The notes under the pieces are model-generated. The model made no database searches, was not told where the DNA came from, and worked only from the letters and a program-made list of their open reading frames with translations. Shown here piece by piece: positions 23,019-31,170 of a stretch of DNA of 64,000 bases. Location of the stretch: assembly GCF_004208535.1 (NCBI RefSeq), contig NZ_SGIS01000021.1:1-64000 (forward strand). The letters run 5' to 3'. This stretch comes from Sphingomonas populi. Lineage in GTDB: Bacteria; Pseudomonadota; Alphaproteobacteria; Sphingomonadales; Sphingomonadaceae. The translations under genes were made by a program, and so were the position numbers. Positions within the stretch are counted from its first letter, which is position 1; each line of letters opens with the position of its first letter.

Positions 23019-25565
23019 TTAACGCGCCCCGCGCGCCCTTGCATCCGCGTTTTTCGTGCGCGTGGTCGGATTCGCCGCTGCGGGATCGTCGGGCCAGGGG
23101 TGGCGCGGGTAGCGGCCGCGCATTTCGCGCGCGACATCGGCCCAGCTTCCCGCCCAGAAACCGGGCAGGTCGCGCGTCGTCTGGATGGGCCGACCGGCGG
23201 GGGAGGTGAGGCTCAGCACCAGCGGCACGCGCCCGCCCGCGATCATCGGATGCGCGGCGAGACCGAACAGCGCCTGCGGGCGCAGATCGACGCGCGGGCC
23301 ACCCTCGGCGGCATAATCGACCGGATGGCTGCTGCCGGCGGGCGATTGGAAATGCGTCGGCGCCTCGGCATCGAGCAGCCGCAGCGTGTCCCAGCCGATC
23401 ACGCCGCGAAGCGCATCCGCAAGCGCACCGGGGTCGATCGCGTCGAGCCGACGCTTGCCCGCGAGCAACGGTGTAAGCCATTCGTCGGCGCGATCCAGCA
23501 ACGCGGCCTCGTCGATCGCCTCGACCGGACGCCCTTCGCCGCGCAGGAACGCCACGCGCGCGAGCAGCGCCTGCGCCGCCTCGCTCCACGGCAACAGCCG
23601 CAACCCGCCACTCCGCACGCCGGCAAGCAACGCTTCGGCAATCGCCTGCGGATCGGCGTCGACATCGGGACCGCTCGACAGCCGGATCGCGCCGAGCCGC
23701 CGCTCGCGCGTCGCGCGCACCCCGCCGGTGGCAGGATCGAACGTTACGGTGCGATGCGTGGCGATGCGGTCGCCGAACAGCGCCTCGACGCTCGCCTGCT
23801 CGATCGGCGCGGCCGACAGGATTCGCGCGCCCGCCGCCATCCCCTGCGTCTCGGCCACCGCGAGCCACTCCGCGCGGGCGAGCGCCGAGGCGGGGTCGAG
23901 CCGGAACCCGCGTCCACCGACCGAAGCCCAGGTCTCGCCACTGGCATCGCGCCGCCGCGCGATCCGATCGGGAAAGGCGAGGGCGATCGGAACCGCAATC
24001 TCCCTCTCCCCGCTTGCGGGGAGAGGGCCGGGGAGAGGGGCAGTCCGATACGCAGCGCTGCTGGACTGCCCCTCTCCTAAATCCTCTCCCCGGAGGGGAG
24101 AGGACTTTATCAACGAAGCCCACCGCCCCGCCAGCCGCCTTGCCCCTTCAGCCCGCATCCCGCGCTCGCTGCGCCAGCGCCGCAGCCGCATCTCCAGATC
24201 GGCGTCGGTCCCGCCCAGCCCGCGCTCGCCCAGAAGCACCGCTACCTCGGCCGCCACCGTACCCAGCCCGATCTCGCCGGCCCGCACCAGCATATGCCCA
24301 AGCCGGGGCGGCAGCGGCAGCTTGGCGATTGCCGAGCCATGCGGGGTCGGCCGCCCGTCGCCGTCGATCGCTTCCAGCGTCGTCAGCCGCGCACGCGCCT
24401 CGCTGACGGCGGCCTCAGGCGGCGGATCGAGCCACGCCAGCGCGCGCGGGTCGCTCACCCCCCACAAAGCGCAATCGAGCGTCAGCGCCGACAGATCGGC
24501 TTCGAGGATCTCGGGCGGGTCAAAACGCGGCAGCCCCGCGGTCGCCGCCTCCTCCCACAAGCGATACGCCACGCCCGGCCGCTGGCGCGCGGCGCGGCCG
24601 GCGCGCTGCGTCACCGCCGCCTGGCTCGCGCGTTCGGTGACGAGCCGCGTCATCCCCGCCGCGCGGTCATGACGTGGCCGCCGCGCCAGCCCCGAATCGA
24701 CCACCACCGAAATGCCGTCGAGCGTTAGGCTGGTCTCGGCGATCGAGGTCGCCAGCACGATCTTGCGCCGCCCGTGCGGGTCTGGCGCAATCGCGGCGCG
24801 TTGCGCGCCCGGATCAAGATTGCCGTGCAGCCGATGCAGCGTGATGCCGTCACCCAGCCCGTCGAGCCGCTCGGCGGTGCGCTCGATCTCGCCGACGCCG
24901 GGCAGGAAGGCGAGGATGCCGCCGCCCTCCTCGCGGAGCGCCGTCCGCACCGCAGCCGCGACCGAATCCTCGATCCGCGCTTCGGCCGCGCGGCCAAGAT
25001 GGCGCAGCGTCAGCGGGAACATCCGCCCGGCGCTCTCGATGACGGGTGCCCCGCCCATCAATGCCGAGAACCGCCCGCCATCGAGCGTCGCCGACATCGC
25101 CACCAGCCGCAGATCGGGCCGCAGCCCCCCTTGCGCATCGAGCGCCAGCGCCAACCCGAAGTCGCTGTCGAGGCTGCGCTCATGCACTTCGTCGAACAGC
25201 ACTGCCGATACGCCGGCCAGTTCGGGATCGGCCTGGATGCGGTTGACGAAGATGCCCTCGGTCAACACCGTCACCCGCGTCGCGGCGGAGCGCTTGCTGT
25301 CCATCCGCGTCGCATAGCCGAAGGTCCGCCCGACCGGCTCCCCCGCCAGCACCGCCATCCGCTCGGCGGCGGCACGCGCCGCGAGCCGGCGCGGCGAGAG
25401 GAGTAGCACTTCGCCGCTACACCAGTCCTCGCCGAGCAAGGCGGGGGCAACCGCCGTCGTCTTGCCCGCACCCGGCGGCGCGACCAGCACCGCGTTCGCC
25501 CCGCCGCGCAAGGCGGCGAGCAGGTCCGGCAACACGGCAAGGACGGGGAGGGCGGGATCGGCCAC
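23019..25565 (-). CDS. hrpB: ATP-dependent helicase HrpB with in-frame repeat insertion
   Basis: HrpB is a DEAH/RHA-type helicase of uncertain substrate. The 848-residue product starts at GTG. Motifs include Walker A APPGAGKTT (29-37), DEVHERSLDSDFG (125-137), TSIAETSLTLDGI and QRAGRAARQRPG, followed by the HrpB C-terminal domain ending near the Arg-rich tail. A family E repeat (24000-24108) is read through in frame as about residues 486-522 (SSPLRGEDLGEGQ ... TAPLPGPLPASGERE), just before ALAFPDRIARRRD, which in relatives directly continues the domain. The frame stays open, so the gene may still work. Confidence 0.92.
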   Translation of the reverse strand: MADPALPVLAVLPDLLAALRGGANAVLVAPPGAGKTTAVAPALLGEDWCSGEVLLLSPRRLAARAAAERMAVLAGEPVGRTFGYATRMDSKRSAATRVTVLTEGIFVNRIQADPELAGVSAVLFDEVHERSLDSDFGLALALDAQGGLRPDLRLVAMSATLDGGRFSALMGGAPVIESAGRMFPLTLRHLGRAAEARIEDSVAAAVRTALREEGGGILAFLPGVGEIERTAERLDGLGDGITLHRLHGNLDPGAQRAAIAPDPHGRRKIVLATSIAETSLTLDGISVVVDSGLARRPRHDRAAGMTRLVTERASQAAVTQRAGRAARQRPGVAYRLWEEAATAGLPRFDPPEILEADLSALTLDCALWGVSDPRALAWLDPPPEAAVSEARARLTTLEAIDGDGRPTPHGSAIAKLPLPPRLGHMLVRAGEIGLGTVAAEVAVLLGERGLGGTDADLEMRLRRWRSERGMRAEGARRLAGRWASLIKSSPLRGEDLGEGQSSSAAYRTAPLPGPLPASGEREIAVPIALAFPDRIARRRDASGETWASVGGRGFRLDPASALARAEWLAVAETQGMAAGARILSAAPIEQASVEALFGDRIATHRTVTFDPATGGVRATRERRLGAIRLSSGPDVDADPQAIAEALLAGVRSGGLRLLPWSEAAQALLARVAFLRGEGRPVEAIDEAALLDRADEWLTPLLAGKRRLDAIDPGALADALRGVIGWDTLRLLDAEAPTHFQSPAGSSHPVDYAAEGGPRVDLRPQALFGLAAHPMIAGGRVPLVLSLTSPAGRPIQTTRDLPGFWAGSWADVAREMRGRYPRHPWPDDPAAANPTTRTKNADARARGAR
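24000..24108. repeat. Palindromic repeat, family E, inside hrpB
   Basis: The element combines CTCTCCCCGCTTGCGGGGAG, AGGGCCGGGGAGAGGGGCAG and an inverted arm CTGCCCCTCTCCTAAATCCT ending in CTCCCCGGAGGGGAG. At about 105 bp it is the most complete family E copy in the window and is divisible into whole codons within hrpB. Confidence 0.85.
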
Positions 25566-25642
25566 GGCGGCGTTCTACGCGCCGACGCGCGAAACGCCAG
25601 CCCCGGTGGTGGCAGGTTGTCTGCCTGCTGAGATACGCATTC

Positions 25643-25741
25643 CCCTCCCGCTTGCGGGAGGGGCTAGGGGAGGGCTTGTCCAAGGTCGCGTCCTCTCGAC
25701 AGGCCCTCCCCCGACCCCTCCCGCAAACGGGAGGGGAGAAG
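25643..25741. repeat. Palindromic repeat, family E variant; only feature of 25566-25868
   Basis: CCTCCCGCTTGCGGGAGGGG and the inverted CCCCTCCCGCAAACGGGAGG flank a centre of about 60 bp. It is related to family E but with CCTCCC in place of CTCTCCCC. The gap between divergent hrpB and the CDF gene (about 300 bp) otherwise shows no gene. Confidence 0.75.
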
Positions 25742-25868
25742 ACATGCTGCAAGAGTTAATCCACTGCCCTCCCCCAACAGCACGAACGGGTTTATGCCAA
25801 ACCCGCGTCCTAGTATCACCTGCGCCGGGGGTGCTACGGCACGCGAAAGCGATACGCGGAGTTCTCCC

Positions 25869-26807
25869 TTGGCCGGCCATCACAACCATTCGCACGATCA
25901 CGCCGGCCACTCACGCGCCGGGCACAGCCACGGCCACGGCCATGCCCACGCGCCCGCCACGTTCGACCGTGCCTTCGCGATCGGCATCGCGCTCAACATC
26001 ATCTTCGTCGGGGTGGAGGCCGGCTTCGGCTTCATCGCGCACTCGGTCGCTTTGCTCGCCGACGCCGGACACAATTTGTCCGACGTGCTCGGCCTCGCCA
26101 TCGCCTGGGGCGGCGCGACGCTCGCGCGGCGCGCGGCGACCAAGCGCTTCACCTATGGCCTCAAGGGCTCGACGATCCTCGCCGCGCTGCTCAATGCGCT
26201 GTTCCTGCTCGTCGCGCTCGGCGCGATCATCCTTGAGGCGGCGCAGCGGCTCGCCGCGCCCGCGCCGGTCGCCGGGGCGACCGTGTCGATCGTCGCGGGC
26301 GTAGGCATCGTCATCAACCTCGCCACCGCGTTGCTGTTCGCGCGCGGCCGCAAGGATGACATCAACATCCGCGGCGCCTTCCTCCACATGGCCGCCGATG
26401 CTGCGGTGTCGGCTGGCGTGGTGATCGTCGGCTTGGTGATCCTGCTGACCGGCATCACCTGGCTCGATCCGGCGGTGAGCATCGTCATCGCGCTGCTGAT
26501 CGTCTGGCAGACGTGGGGCTTGCTGCGCGAATCGGTCGAGATGTCGCTGGCGGCGGTGCCGCGCGCGATCGATTACGACGCGGTCGGCGCCGCGCTGCAG
26601 GCGTTGCCGGGCGTGACGCGCATCCACGATCTCCACATCTGGCCGATGAGCACCACCGAGACCGTGCTGACCACGCACCTGCTGATGCCCGCCGGCCACC
26701 CCGGCGACGCCTTCCTGATGGAAACCCAGGCGATGCTGCGCGCGCGCTTCGGCATCGGCCACGCGACCGTGCAGGTCGAAACAAGCGAATGCGCGGTGGA
26801 TTGTTAG
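25869..26807 (+). CDS. Cation diffusion facilitator metal exporter
   Basis: This 312-residue inner-membrane antiporter probably exports Zn(II) or Co(II). A His-rich N-terminus (AGHHNHSHDHAGHSRAGHSH) precedes six helices. The transport site appears as HSVALLADAGHNLSD in helix 2 and HMAADAAVSAGV in helix 5, giving the HxxxD pairs. A cytoplasmic C-terminal domain follows (HDLHIWPMSTTETVLTTHLL), ending in Cys. I favour the TTG start at 25869 because CGGAG lies 7 bases upstream and the product then begins at the His-rich segment. An ATG at 25794 would add 25 atypical residues. Confidence 0.9.
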   Translation: MAGHHNHSHDHAGHSRAGHSHGHGHAHAPATFDRAFAIGIALNIIFVGVEAGFGFIAHSVALLADAGHNLSDVLGLAIAWGGATLARRAATKRFTYGLKGSTILAALLNALFLLVALGAIILEAAQRLAAPAPVAGATVSIVAGVGIVINLATALLFARGRKDDINIRGAFLHMAADAAVSAGVVIVGLVILLTGITWLDPAVSIVIALLIVWQTWGLLRESVEMSLAAVPRAIDYDAVGAALQALPGVTRIHDLHIWPMSTTETVLTTHLLMPAGHPGDAFLMETQAMLRARFGIGHATVQVETSECAVDC

Positions 26808-26924
26808 AAAGCGGAATTAGCCCGGATCGCGCGCATGGCGACCGCCTACCGTCGCGGCGCCCTTTCCACCACGCTGCGCCACTTCGCCGAGGAAGCGCGC
26901 GCGCAGGCGGTGGTGGCGGAATGA
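26808..26924 (+). other. Open frame of 38 codons after the CDF stop, possible gene remnant
   Basis: Directly after the CDF stop codon, in the same frame, 38 codons end in TGA. They include MATAYRRGALSTTLRHFAEE followed by ARAQAVVAE, with local codon use like real genes. It may be the C-terminal end of a lost gene or a read-through tail. I do not recognise the family. Confidence 0.3.
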
Positions 26925-26928
26925 TGCT

Positions 26929-27003
26929 TGGCTGGGGCGGCAGGATTCGAACCTGCGGTACGCGGCATCAAAAGCCGCTGCCTTACCACTTGGCTACGCC
27001 CCA
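26929..27003 (-). tRNA. tRNA-Gln (anticodon UUG)
   Basis: The minus strand folds as a full cloverleaf. The acceptor stem TGGGGCG pairs with CGCCCCA, the anticodon stem GCGGC/GCCGC encloses the loop TTTTGAT (anticodon TTG), and the T-loop is GGTTCGAATCC. The discriminator G and CCA are encoded (26929-26932). No integrated element is seen beside it. Confidence 0.96.
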
Positions 27004-27071
27004 ACAGCGAAGGCAGGCCTTTAGGCGCAGCCTCCGCCGGTGAAAAGACCCTTTTGTGAAGGGTCGTCCGA

Positions 27072-28199
27072 TCAGGCGATCCGTTCGACCCAGCCGTGCG
27101 GGTCAGGCAGCTTGCCGCGCTGCACGCTGGTCAGCGCGTCGCGGATGCGCATCGTCGTCTGGCCGGGGCCGCCGCTGCCGATCGTGAAGTCGCCATCGGC
27201 CATCTTCATGTGGCCGATCGGCGCGACCACGGCGGCGGTGCCGCAGGCGAACGCCTCGCGCAGCCGGCCGCTCTCGGCATCGGCGCGGCACTGGTCGATC
27301 GCATAGGGCTCCTCACGCACGGTCAGCCCCATGTCCCGCGCCATCGTGAGGATCGAATCGCGGGTGATGCCGGGCAGGATCGTGCCGGTCAGCGGCGGCG
27401 TGGCGAGGCCGCCATCGTCGAACACGAAGAAGATGTTCATGCCGCCGAGTTCCTCGATCCAGCGGCGCTCGACCGCGTCGAGGAACAGCACCTGGTCGCA
27501 GCCCTTGCGCGTCGCCTCGGCCTGCGCGACCAGACTGGAGGCGTAATTGCCGCCGCACTTGGCCGCACCCGTGCCGCCCGGCGCCGCGCGCGTATAGTCC
27601 TGCGACACCCACAGCGAGACGGCGCCCGCGCCGGCCTTGAAATAGGCGCCGACCGACGAGGCGATCACCGCATAGAGATATTCCGACGACGGCTTCACGC
27701 CGAGGAACACCTCGCTCGCGATCATGAACGGGCGCAGATACAGCGATCCGCCCTCGGCCTCGGGAATCCAGTCCTGCTCGATTTTGACGAGTTCGCGCAC
27801 GGAAGCGAGGAACAGCTCCTCGGGCAACGGCTCCATCGCCATGCGGATCGCGGAATCGCGGAAGCGGCGCGCGTTCGCCTCGGGCCGGAACAGCGCGGTG
27901 CTGCCATCGGCAAGGCGATAGGCCTTCATGCCTTCGAAGATTTCCTGCGCGTAATGCAGCACCGACGACGCGCCATCCATCTGGAACGGCGCGCGCGGCA
28001 CGATCTTGGCGTCGTGCCAGCCCTTTTCCTCAGTGTAGCGGATCAGCACCATATGATCGGTGAAGACGCGCCCGAAGCCGGGGTTCTCCAGCAGCCGGGC
28101 GCGTTCGTTCGCCGCGATCGGGCTGGCGTTGCGTTCAAAGGCGAAGGGCGGCGCGTCGGCGGTGGTCCGATCGGCAGTGTCGAGAGTCAGATCGGTCAT
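27072..28199 (-). CDS. ilvE: Branched-chain amino acid aminotransferase
   Basis: The PLP enzyme interconverts leucine, isoleucine and valine with their 2-oxo acids. The 375-residue product is of the longer BCAT type: PFQMDGASSVLHYAQEIFEG followed by MKAY, SLYLRPFMIA, the PLP lysine in GGTGAAKCGGNYASSL, ELGGMNIFFVF, and GTAAVVAPIG near the C-terminus. The start at 28199 (MTDLTLDTADR) is chosen because the 20 codons further upstream cover the shared control region with the divergent MarR gene. That arrangement suggests the regulator controls it. Confidence 0.93.
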   Translation of the reverse strand: MTDLTLDTADRTTADAPPFAFERNASPIAANERARLLENPGFGRVFTDHMVLIRYTEEKGWHDAKIVPRAPFQMDGASSVLHYAQEIFEGMKAYRLADGSTALFRPEANARRFRDSAIRMAMEPLPEELFLASVRELVKIEQDWIPEAEGGSLYLRPFMIASEVFLGVKPSSEYLYAVIASSVGAYFKAGAGAVSLWVSQDYTRAAPGGTGAAKCGGNYASSLVAQAEATRKGCDQVLFLDAVERRWIEELGGMNIFFVFDDGGLATPPLTGTILPGITRDSILTMARDMGLTVREEPYAIDQCRADAESGRLREAFACGTAAVVAPIGHMKMADGDFTIGSGGPGQTTMRIRDALTSVQRGKLPDPHGWVERIA

Positions 28200-28209
28200 C
28201 GCAACCTTC

Positions 28210-28251
28210 GTACAATTTGATACAACTTGGGGGTTGAACCCTGATAGGGTT
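28210..28251. promoter_or_regulatory. Operator-like repeats between ilvE and the MarR gene
   Basis: AACCCTGATAGGGTT (28237-28251) is a perfect inverted repeat with a 3-base centre. Next to it GTACAA and GATACAA form a direct repeat (28210-28225). Both lie in the 71-bp divergent spacer, so they are good candidates for binding sites of the MarR-type product. Binding is inferred. Confidence 0.5.
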
Positions 28252-28270
28252 GCGGTCAAATCCGGTCAAC

Positions 28271-28762
28271 ATGGCTGGCCAGAACACCGCCGCGTCGCCG
28301 CTTTTCCTGCGCGAACCCGAGCTTCGGCGCGGACTCGAGCTTTTGTACTTCGGAAACAGCCACCTGACGCGCACCATCGATCAGGGATTGGCCGACCAGG
28401 GGCTGGGGCGGGCGCACCATCGCGCGCTGTATTTCATCGCCCGCCAGCCCGACCTGACCGTGAGTCAGTTGCTCGGCCTGCTGGCGATCACCAAGCAATC
28501 GCTCGGCCGCGTGCTCAACGAACTGATCGAGCGCGAACTGGTCGAGATGCGCCCCGGCGAACGCGACCGCCGCCAGCGCCTCCTCCGGCTGAGCGAGACC
28601 GGACGCCGGCTCGAAACCGAATTGTTCGACGCGCTGCGCGAGCGGCTCTCCGCCGCGTATGCAAGCGCGGGGCAGGCGGCGGTCGGCGGCTTCTGGGCGG
28701 TGCTCGAAGGGCTGATTCCGGCCGAGGACCGCAAGCGGATCGGTATGCTCGGCGGCGAGTGA
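28271..28762 (+). CDS. MarR-family transcriptional regulator
   Basis: This 163-residue winged-helix protein has a dimerisation N-terminus (LRRGLELLYFGNSHLTRTID), the helix-turn-helix LTVSQLLGLLAITKQSLGRV followed by LNELIE, and the wing MRPGERDRRQRLLRLSETG. The start at ATG 28271 (MAGQNTAASP) fits the family better than the ATG seven codons upstream. It diverges from ilvE and has a palindrome in the spacer. Control of ilvE is a reasonable inference and a small-molecule ligand is unknown. Confidence 0.87.
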   Translation: MAGQNTAASPLFLREPELRRGLELLYFGNSHLTRTIDQGLADQGLGRAHHRALYFIARQPDLTVSQLLGLLAITKQSLGRVLNELIERELVEMRPGERDRRQRLLRLSETGRRLETELFDALRERLSAAYASAGQAAVGGFWAVLEGLIPAEDRKRIGMLGGE

Positions 28763-28902
28763 AATTCGGCGATTACGTAGCTGACAAACGCCCCCGAAAT
28801 GGCGCAGGTTAGGGCATAGCATTTTGATATATATCGCGCTTTTTGATATCCGGGCTAGCGGCTGAGAGACCCCGTACTCCCGCCTGAAGGTTGGAGACGG
28901 CT

Positions 28903-29148
28903 ATGCCCCGGTATTATTTCGATATAAAAGACGGTCAGGATTTTCCGGACGCGGAAGGGTCGGAGTGGCCGGACCTTAACGCCGCCCGCGTCGAGGCGGT
29001 GCGATATGCAGCCGAAGTCCTCAAAGAGATGCCCGAACGCTTCTGGCACTGCGAGGCATGGTTGATGTCCGTGTTCGATCAGCATCGGCAACCGCTTTTC
29101 ACGCTCAAGTTCGTTGCTGAGACAGCGCCCCTTCCCAAAGCGGCGTGA
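28903..29148 (+). CDS. DUF6894-type small protein
   Basis: This 81-residue protein begins MPRYYFDIKDGQDFPDAEGS, then has EWPDLNAARVEAVRYAAEVL and a C-terminal strand QPLFTLKFVAE. The pattern (short beta hairpin, Asp/Glu-rich turn, helix) is that of the DUF6894 family common in Rhizobiales and sphingomonads. Function is unknown. GGAG lies 9 bases before the ATG. An A+T-rich upstream region (28800-28850) has TTTTGATAT twice. Confidence 0.7.
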   Translation: MPRYYFDIKDGQDFPDAEGSEWPDLNAARVEAVRYAAEVLKEMPERFWHCEAWLMSVFDQHRQPLFTLKFVAETAPLPKAA

Positions 29149-29241
29149 TAGCCCGATCGGGTTTCTCCACGGGCTTGTGGCTTGCCTTTCGACCGCGCTG
29201 AGAGAGAGCGGATTCCTGTGTCCGTGTGATGCTCGGGGGCT

Positions 29242-30792
29242 TCAGGCTGCGACCTTTTCGGGTGCAGGCTCGACATGCCCGCTGATCTCCGCGCCAGCAT
29301 CGCGCGCGAAACGCACGTTCCACAAAGTCGCGCTCAGCGAGATCGACGTCACCACCCAGAACGCCGCCGAGAAATCGTCGAGTGCCGGCGCCACATGGCC
29401 GTTCACCAGCATCGCGAGATGCAGCGCAATCGCCGCGACGCAGATGCCGAGCGACAGCATCAGTTGCTGGAAGGTCGAGTAAAACGCCGTCGCGCTGCTC
29501 ATGTGGCGCTTGTCGACGCCGTCATAGGCGATCGTGTTGTAGGCGGTGAACTGGAACGACATGAAGAACCCCGAGATGCCGAGCATCCCGAACATCGCCC
29601 ACACCGGCCAGCTCGGCCGGAACAGCCCGCACACCGCATAGCCTGCGGTCGCCAGCACGCCGTTCCAGATCAGCGCGCGGCGGAAGCCGAGCCAGCGCAG
29701 CACGCGCTGCGCGAGGCTCTTCATCGCGAGCGAGCCGATCGCTGTCGCCACCGTGATCGTGCCGCTGCGCGCGGCGGAGAAGCCGAAGCCGACCTGCATC
29801 ATCAGCGGCAGCAGGAACGGCTGTGCGCCCTGCGTGATTCGCGTGATCGATCCGGCTATGACGGAGAGACGGAAGGTCGGATCGCGCATAAGCGAGAGGT
29901 CGAGGATCGCGCCCTCGCGACCGCGCGCATGGCGAATGTAGAGCACCCCCGCCACCACGCCGATCGCGACCAGCACCGCCGCGCTGCCGCCCTCGCCGGG
30001 GCGGCTGACCATCTCGAACCCGAACAGCAGGCAGCCGAGCGACAGCCCGCTCAGCACGAAACCGCGCACGTCGAATGGCGCCGGCTCGTCCTCCTTGATG
30101 TTGGCGATGAAGCGCCCGACCAGCCACACGCCGAGCACGCCGACCGGCAGGTTGATGTAGAAGATCCACCGCCAGTCGAGATAGGTGACGATGAACCCGC
30201 CCAGCGGCGGGCCGACGATCGGGCCGATCAGCGCCGGCACCAGCAGCCACGACATCGCGTTGACCATGTCCTGCTTGGCGACCGAGCGCAGCAGCACCAG
30301 CCGCCCGACCGGGATCATCATCGCCCCGCCGATGCCCTGCACGAAGCGCGACACCACGATCATCTCGAGCGTGCGCGACTGTCCGCAGGCGAGGCTGCCC
30401 GCCATGAACAGCAGGATCGCGGTGCGGAACACGGTGCGCGATCCGTAGCGATCCGCCAGCACGCCCGAGGCCGGGATGAAGATCGCCAGCGCGAGCAAAT
30501 ATGAGGTGAGCGCGATGCTCATCTCGGGCGCGCGCACCCCGAAATCGCGCGCCATCGTCGGCAGCGCGGTGGCAAGCACGGTCGCGTCGACGAACTCCAT
30601 GAACAACGCGCTGGCGATGATGAGCGCGACCAGCCGGTAATTCTGCCCCGATACGGCGGGGCCGATATCCTGCGTCTTGGCGAGCGACCCCGCCGCCGGA
30701 ACGATGCCGTCGCGCACCTCGGCATTGACCGAGGCGACTCCGCGCCGCCGTGGGCGCTGCGCCGGCTGACCGGAAAAGGGGAGAAGGGACAT
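29242..30792 (-). CDS. MFS drug exporter, DHA2 / EmrB type
   Basis: This 516-residue membrane protein of about 14 helices belongs to the DHA2 drug:proton antiporters. Motifs are LVALIIASALFMEFVDATVL in helix 1, motif A GVLADRYGSRTVF, and the motif C-like stretch LIGPIVGPPLGGFI in helix 5. The 40-residue N-terminal tail is cytoplasmic. No EmrA-type periplasmic adaptor gene is adjacent, so it may act alone. The substrate is unknown. It lies between the DUF6894-type gene and a repeat-filled gap. Confidence 0.88.
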   Translation of the reverse strand: MSLLPFSGQPAQRPRRRGVASVNAEVRDGIVPAAGSLAKTQDIGPAVSGQNYRLVALIIASALFMEFVDATVLATALPTMARDFGVRAPEMSIALTSYLLALAIFIPASGVLADRYGSRTVFRTAILLFMAGSLACGQSRTLEMIVVSRFVQGIGGAMMIPVGRLVLLRSVAKQDMVNAMSWLLVPALIGPIVGPPLGGFIVTYLDWRWIFYINLPVGVLGVWLVGRFIANIKEDEPAPFDVRGFVLSGLSLGCLLFGFEMVSRPGEGGSAAVLVAIGVVAGVLYIRHARGREGAILDLSLMRDPTFRLSVIAGSITRITQGAQPFLLPLMMQVGFGFSAARSGTITVATAIGSLAMKSLAQRVLRWLGFRRALIWNGVLATAGYAVCGLFRPSWPVWAMFGMLGISGFFMSFQFTAYNTIAYDGVDKRHMSSATAFYSTFQQLMLSLGICVAAIALHLAMLVNGHVAPALDDFSAAFWVVTSISLSATLWNVRFARDAGAEISGHVEPAPEKVAA

Positions 30793-30933
30793 AAGGCTAC
30801 TGCATTGAACGGACGAGGATCGGCTCTCCCGCGAAAGGCCGTCCGTCTGTCACGCGGGCGTACCGGCCGGGTGTATATGGGTGCAGGTGGAGGAAAAGGG
30901 AACCGTCGGAGGGAAAATCGACGGTCTCCCAAT

Positions 30934-31014
30934 CGTCACCCCAGCGCAAGCTGGGGTCTTCGTGGGGAGGGCGTGCGAGAGCCGCACAAGACCCCAGCTT
31001 GCGCTGGGGTGACG
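30934..31014. repeat. Palindromic repeat, family B
   Basis: GTCACCCCAGCGCAAGCTGG and the inverted CCAGCTTGCGCTGGGGTGAC bracket about 35 bp. The gap 30793-31170 (378 bp) contains only this copy and a family C copy. I see no gene there. Confidence 0.85.
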
Positions 31015-31037
31015 AAGAGGCGCGGGCGAATGCCACC

Positions 31038-31164
31038 GCCGTCGCCCCGGCGAAGGCCGGGGCCGCTGGGTTCGTGGCACCCGGCCCGCCAAACTACGCA
31101 GCGGCCCCGGCCCCTTCGGCTGGCTGGCAAGCCAGCCGCTCAGGACAGGCTCCGCCGGGGCGAC
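31038..31164. repeat. Palindromic repeat, family C (composite)
   Basis: The element starts CCGTCGCCCCGGCGAAGGCC and its far arm ends CGCCGGGGCGACGG. Between them is GGCTGGCTGGCAAGCCAGCC, the motif also seen in the family A copy at 19216. It lies seven bases beyond the putA stop. Confidence 0.8.
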
Positions 31165-31170
31165 GGGCTC

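Noticed and set aside
151..25741. Repeat copies as a possible CRISPR array
   Set aside because: Copies are kilobases apart, palindromic and variable, with no regular spacers and no cas genes.
26929..27003. tRNA-Gln as attachment site of an integrated element
   Set aside because: No integrase, no repeated tRNA 3' end and no compositional shift are seen on either side.
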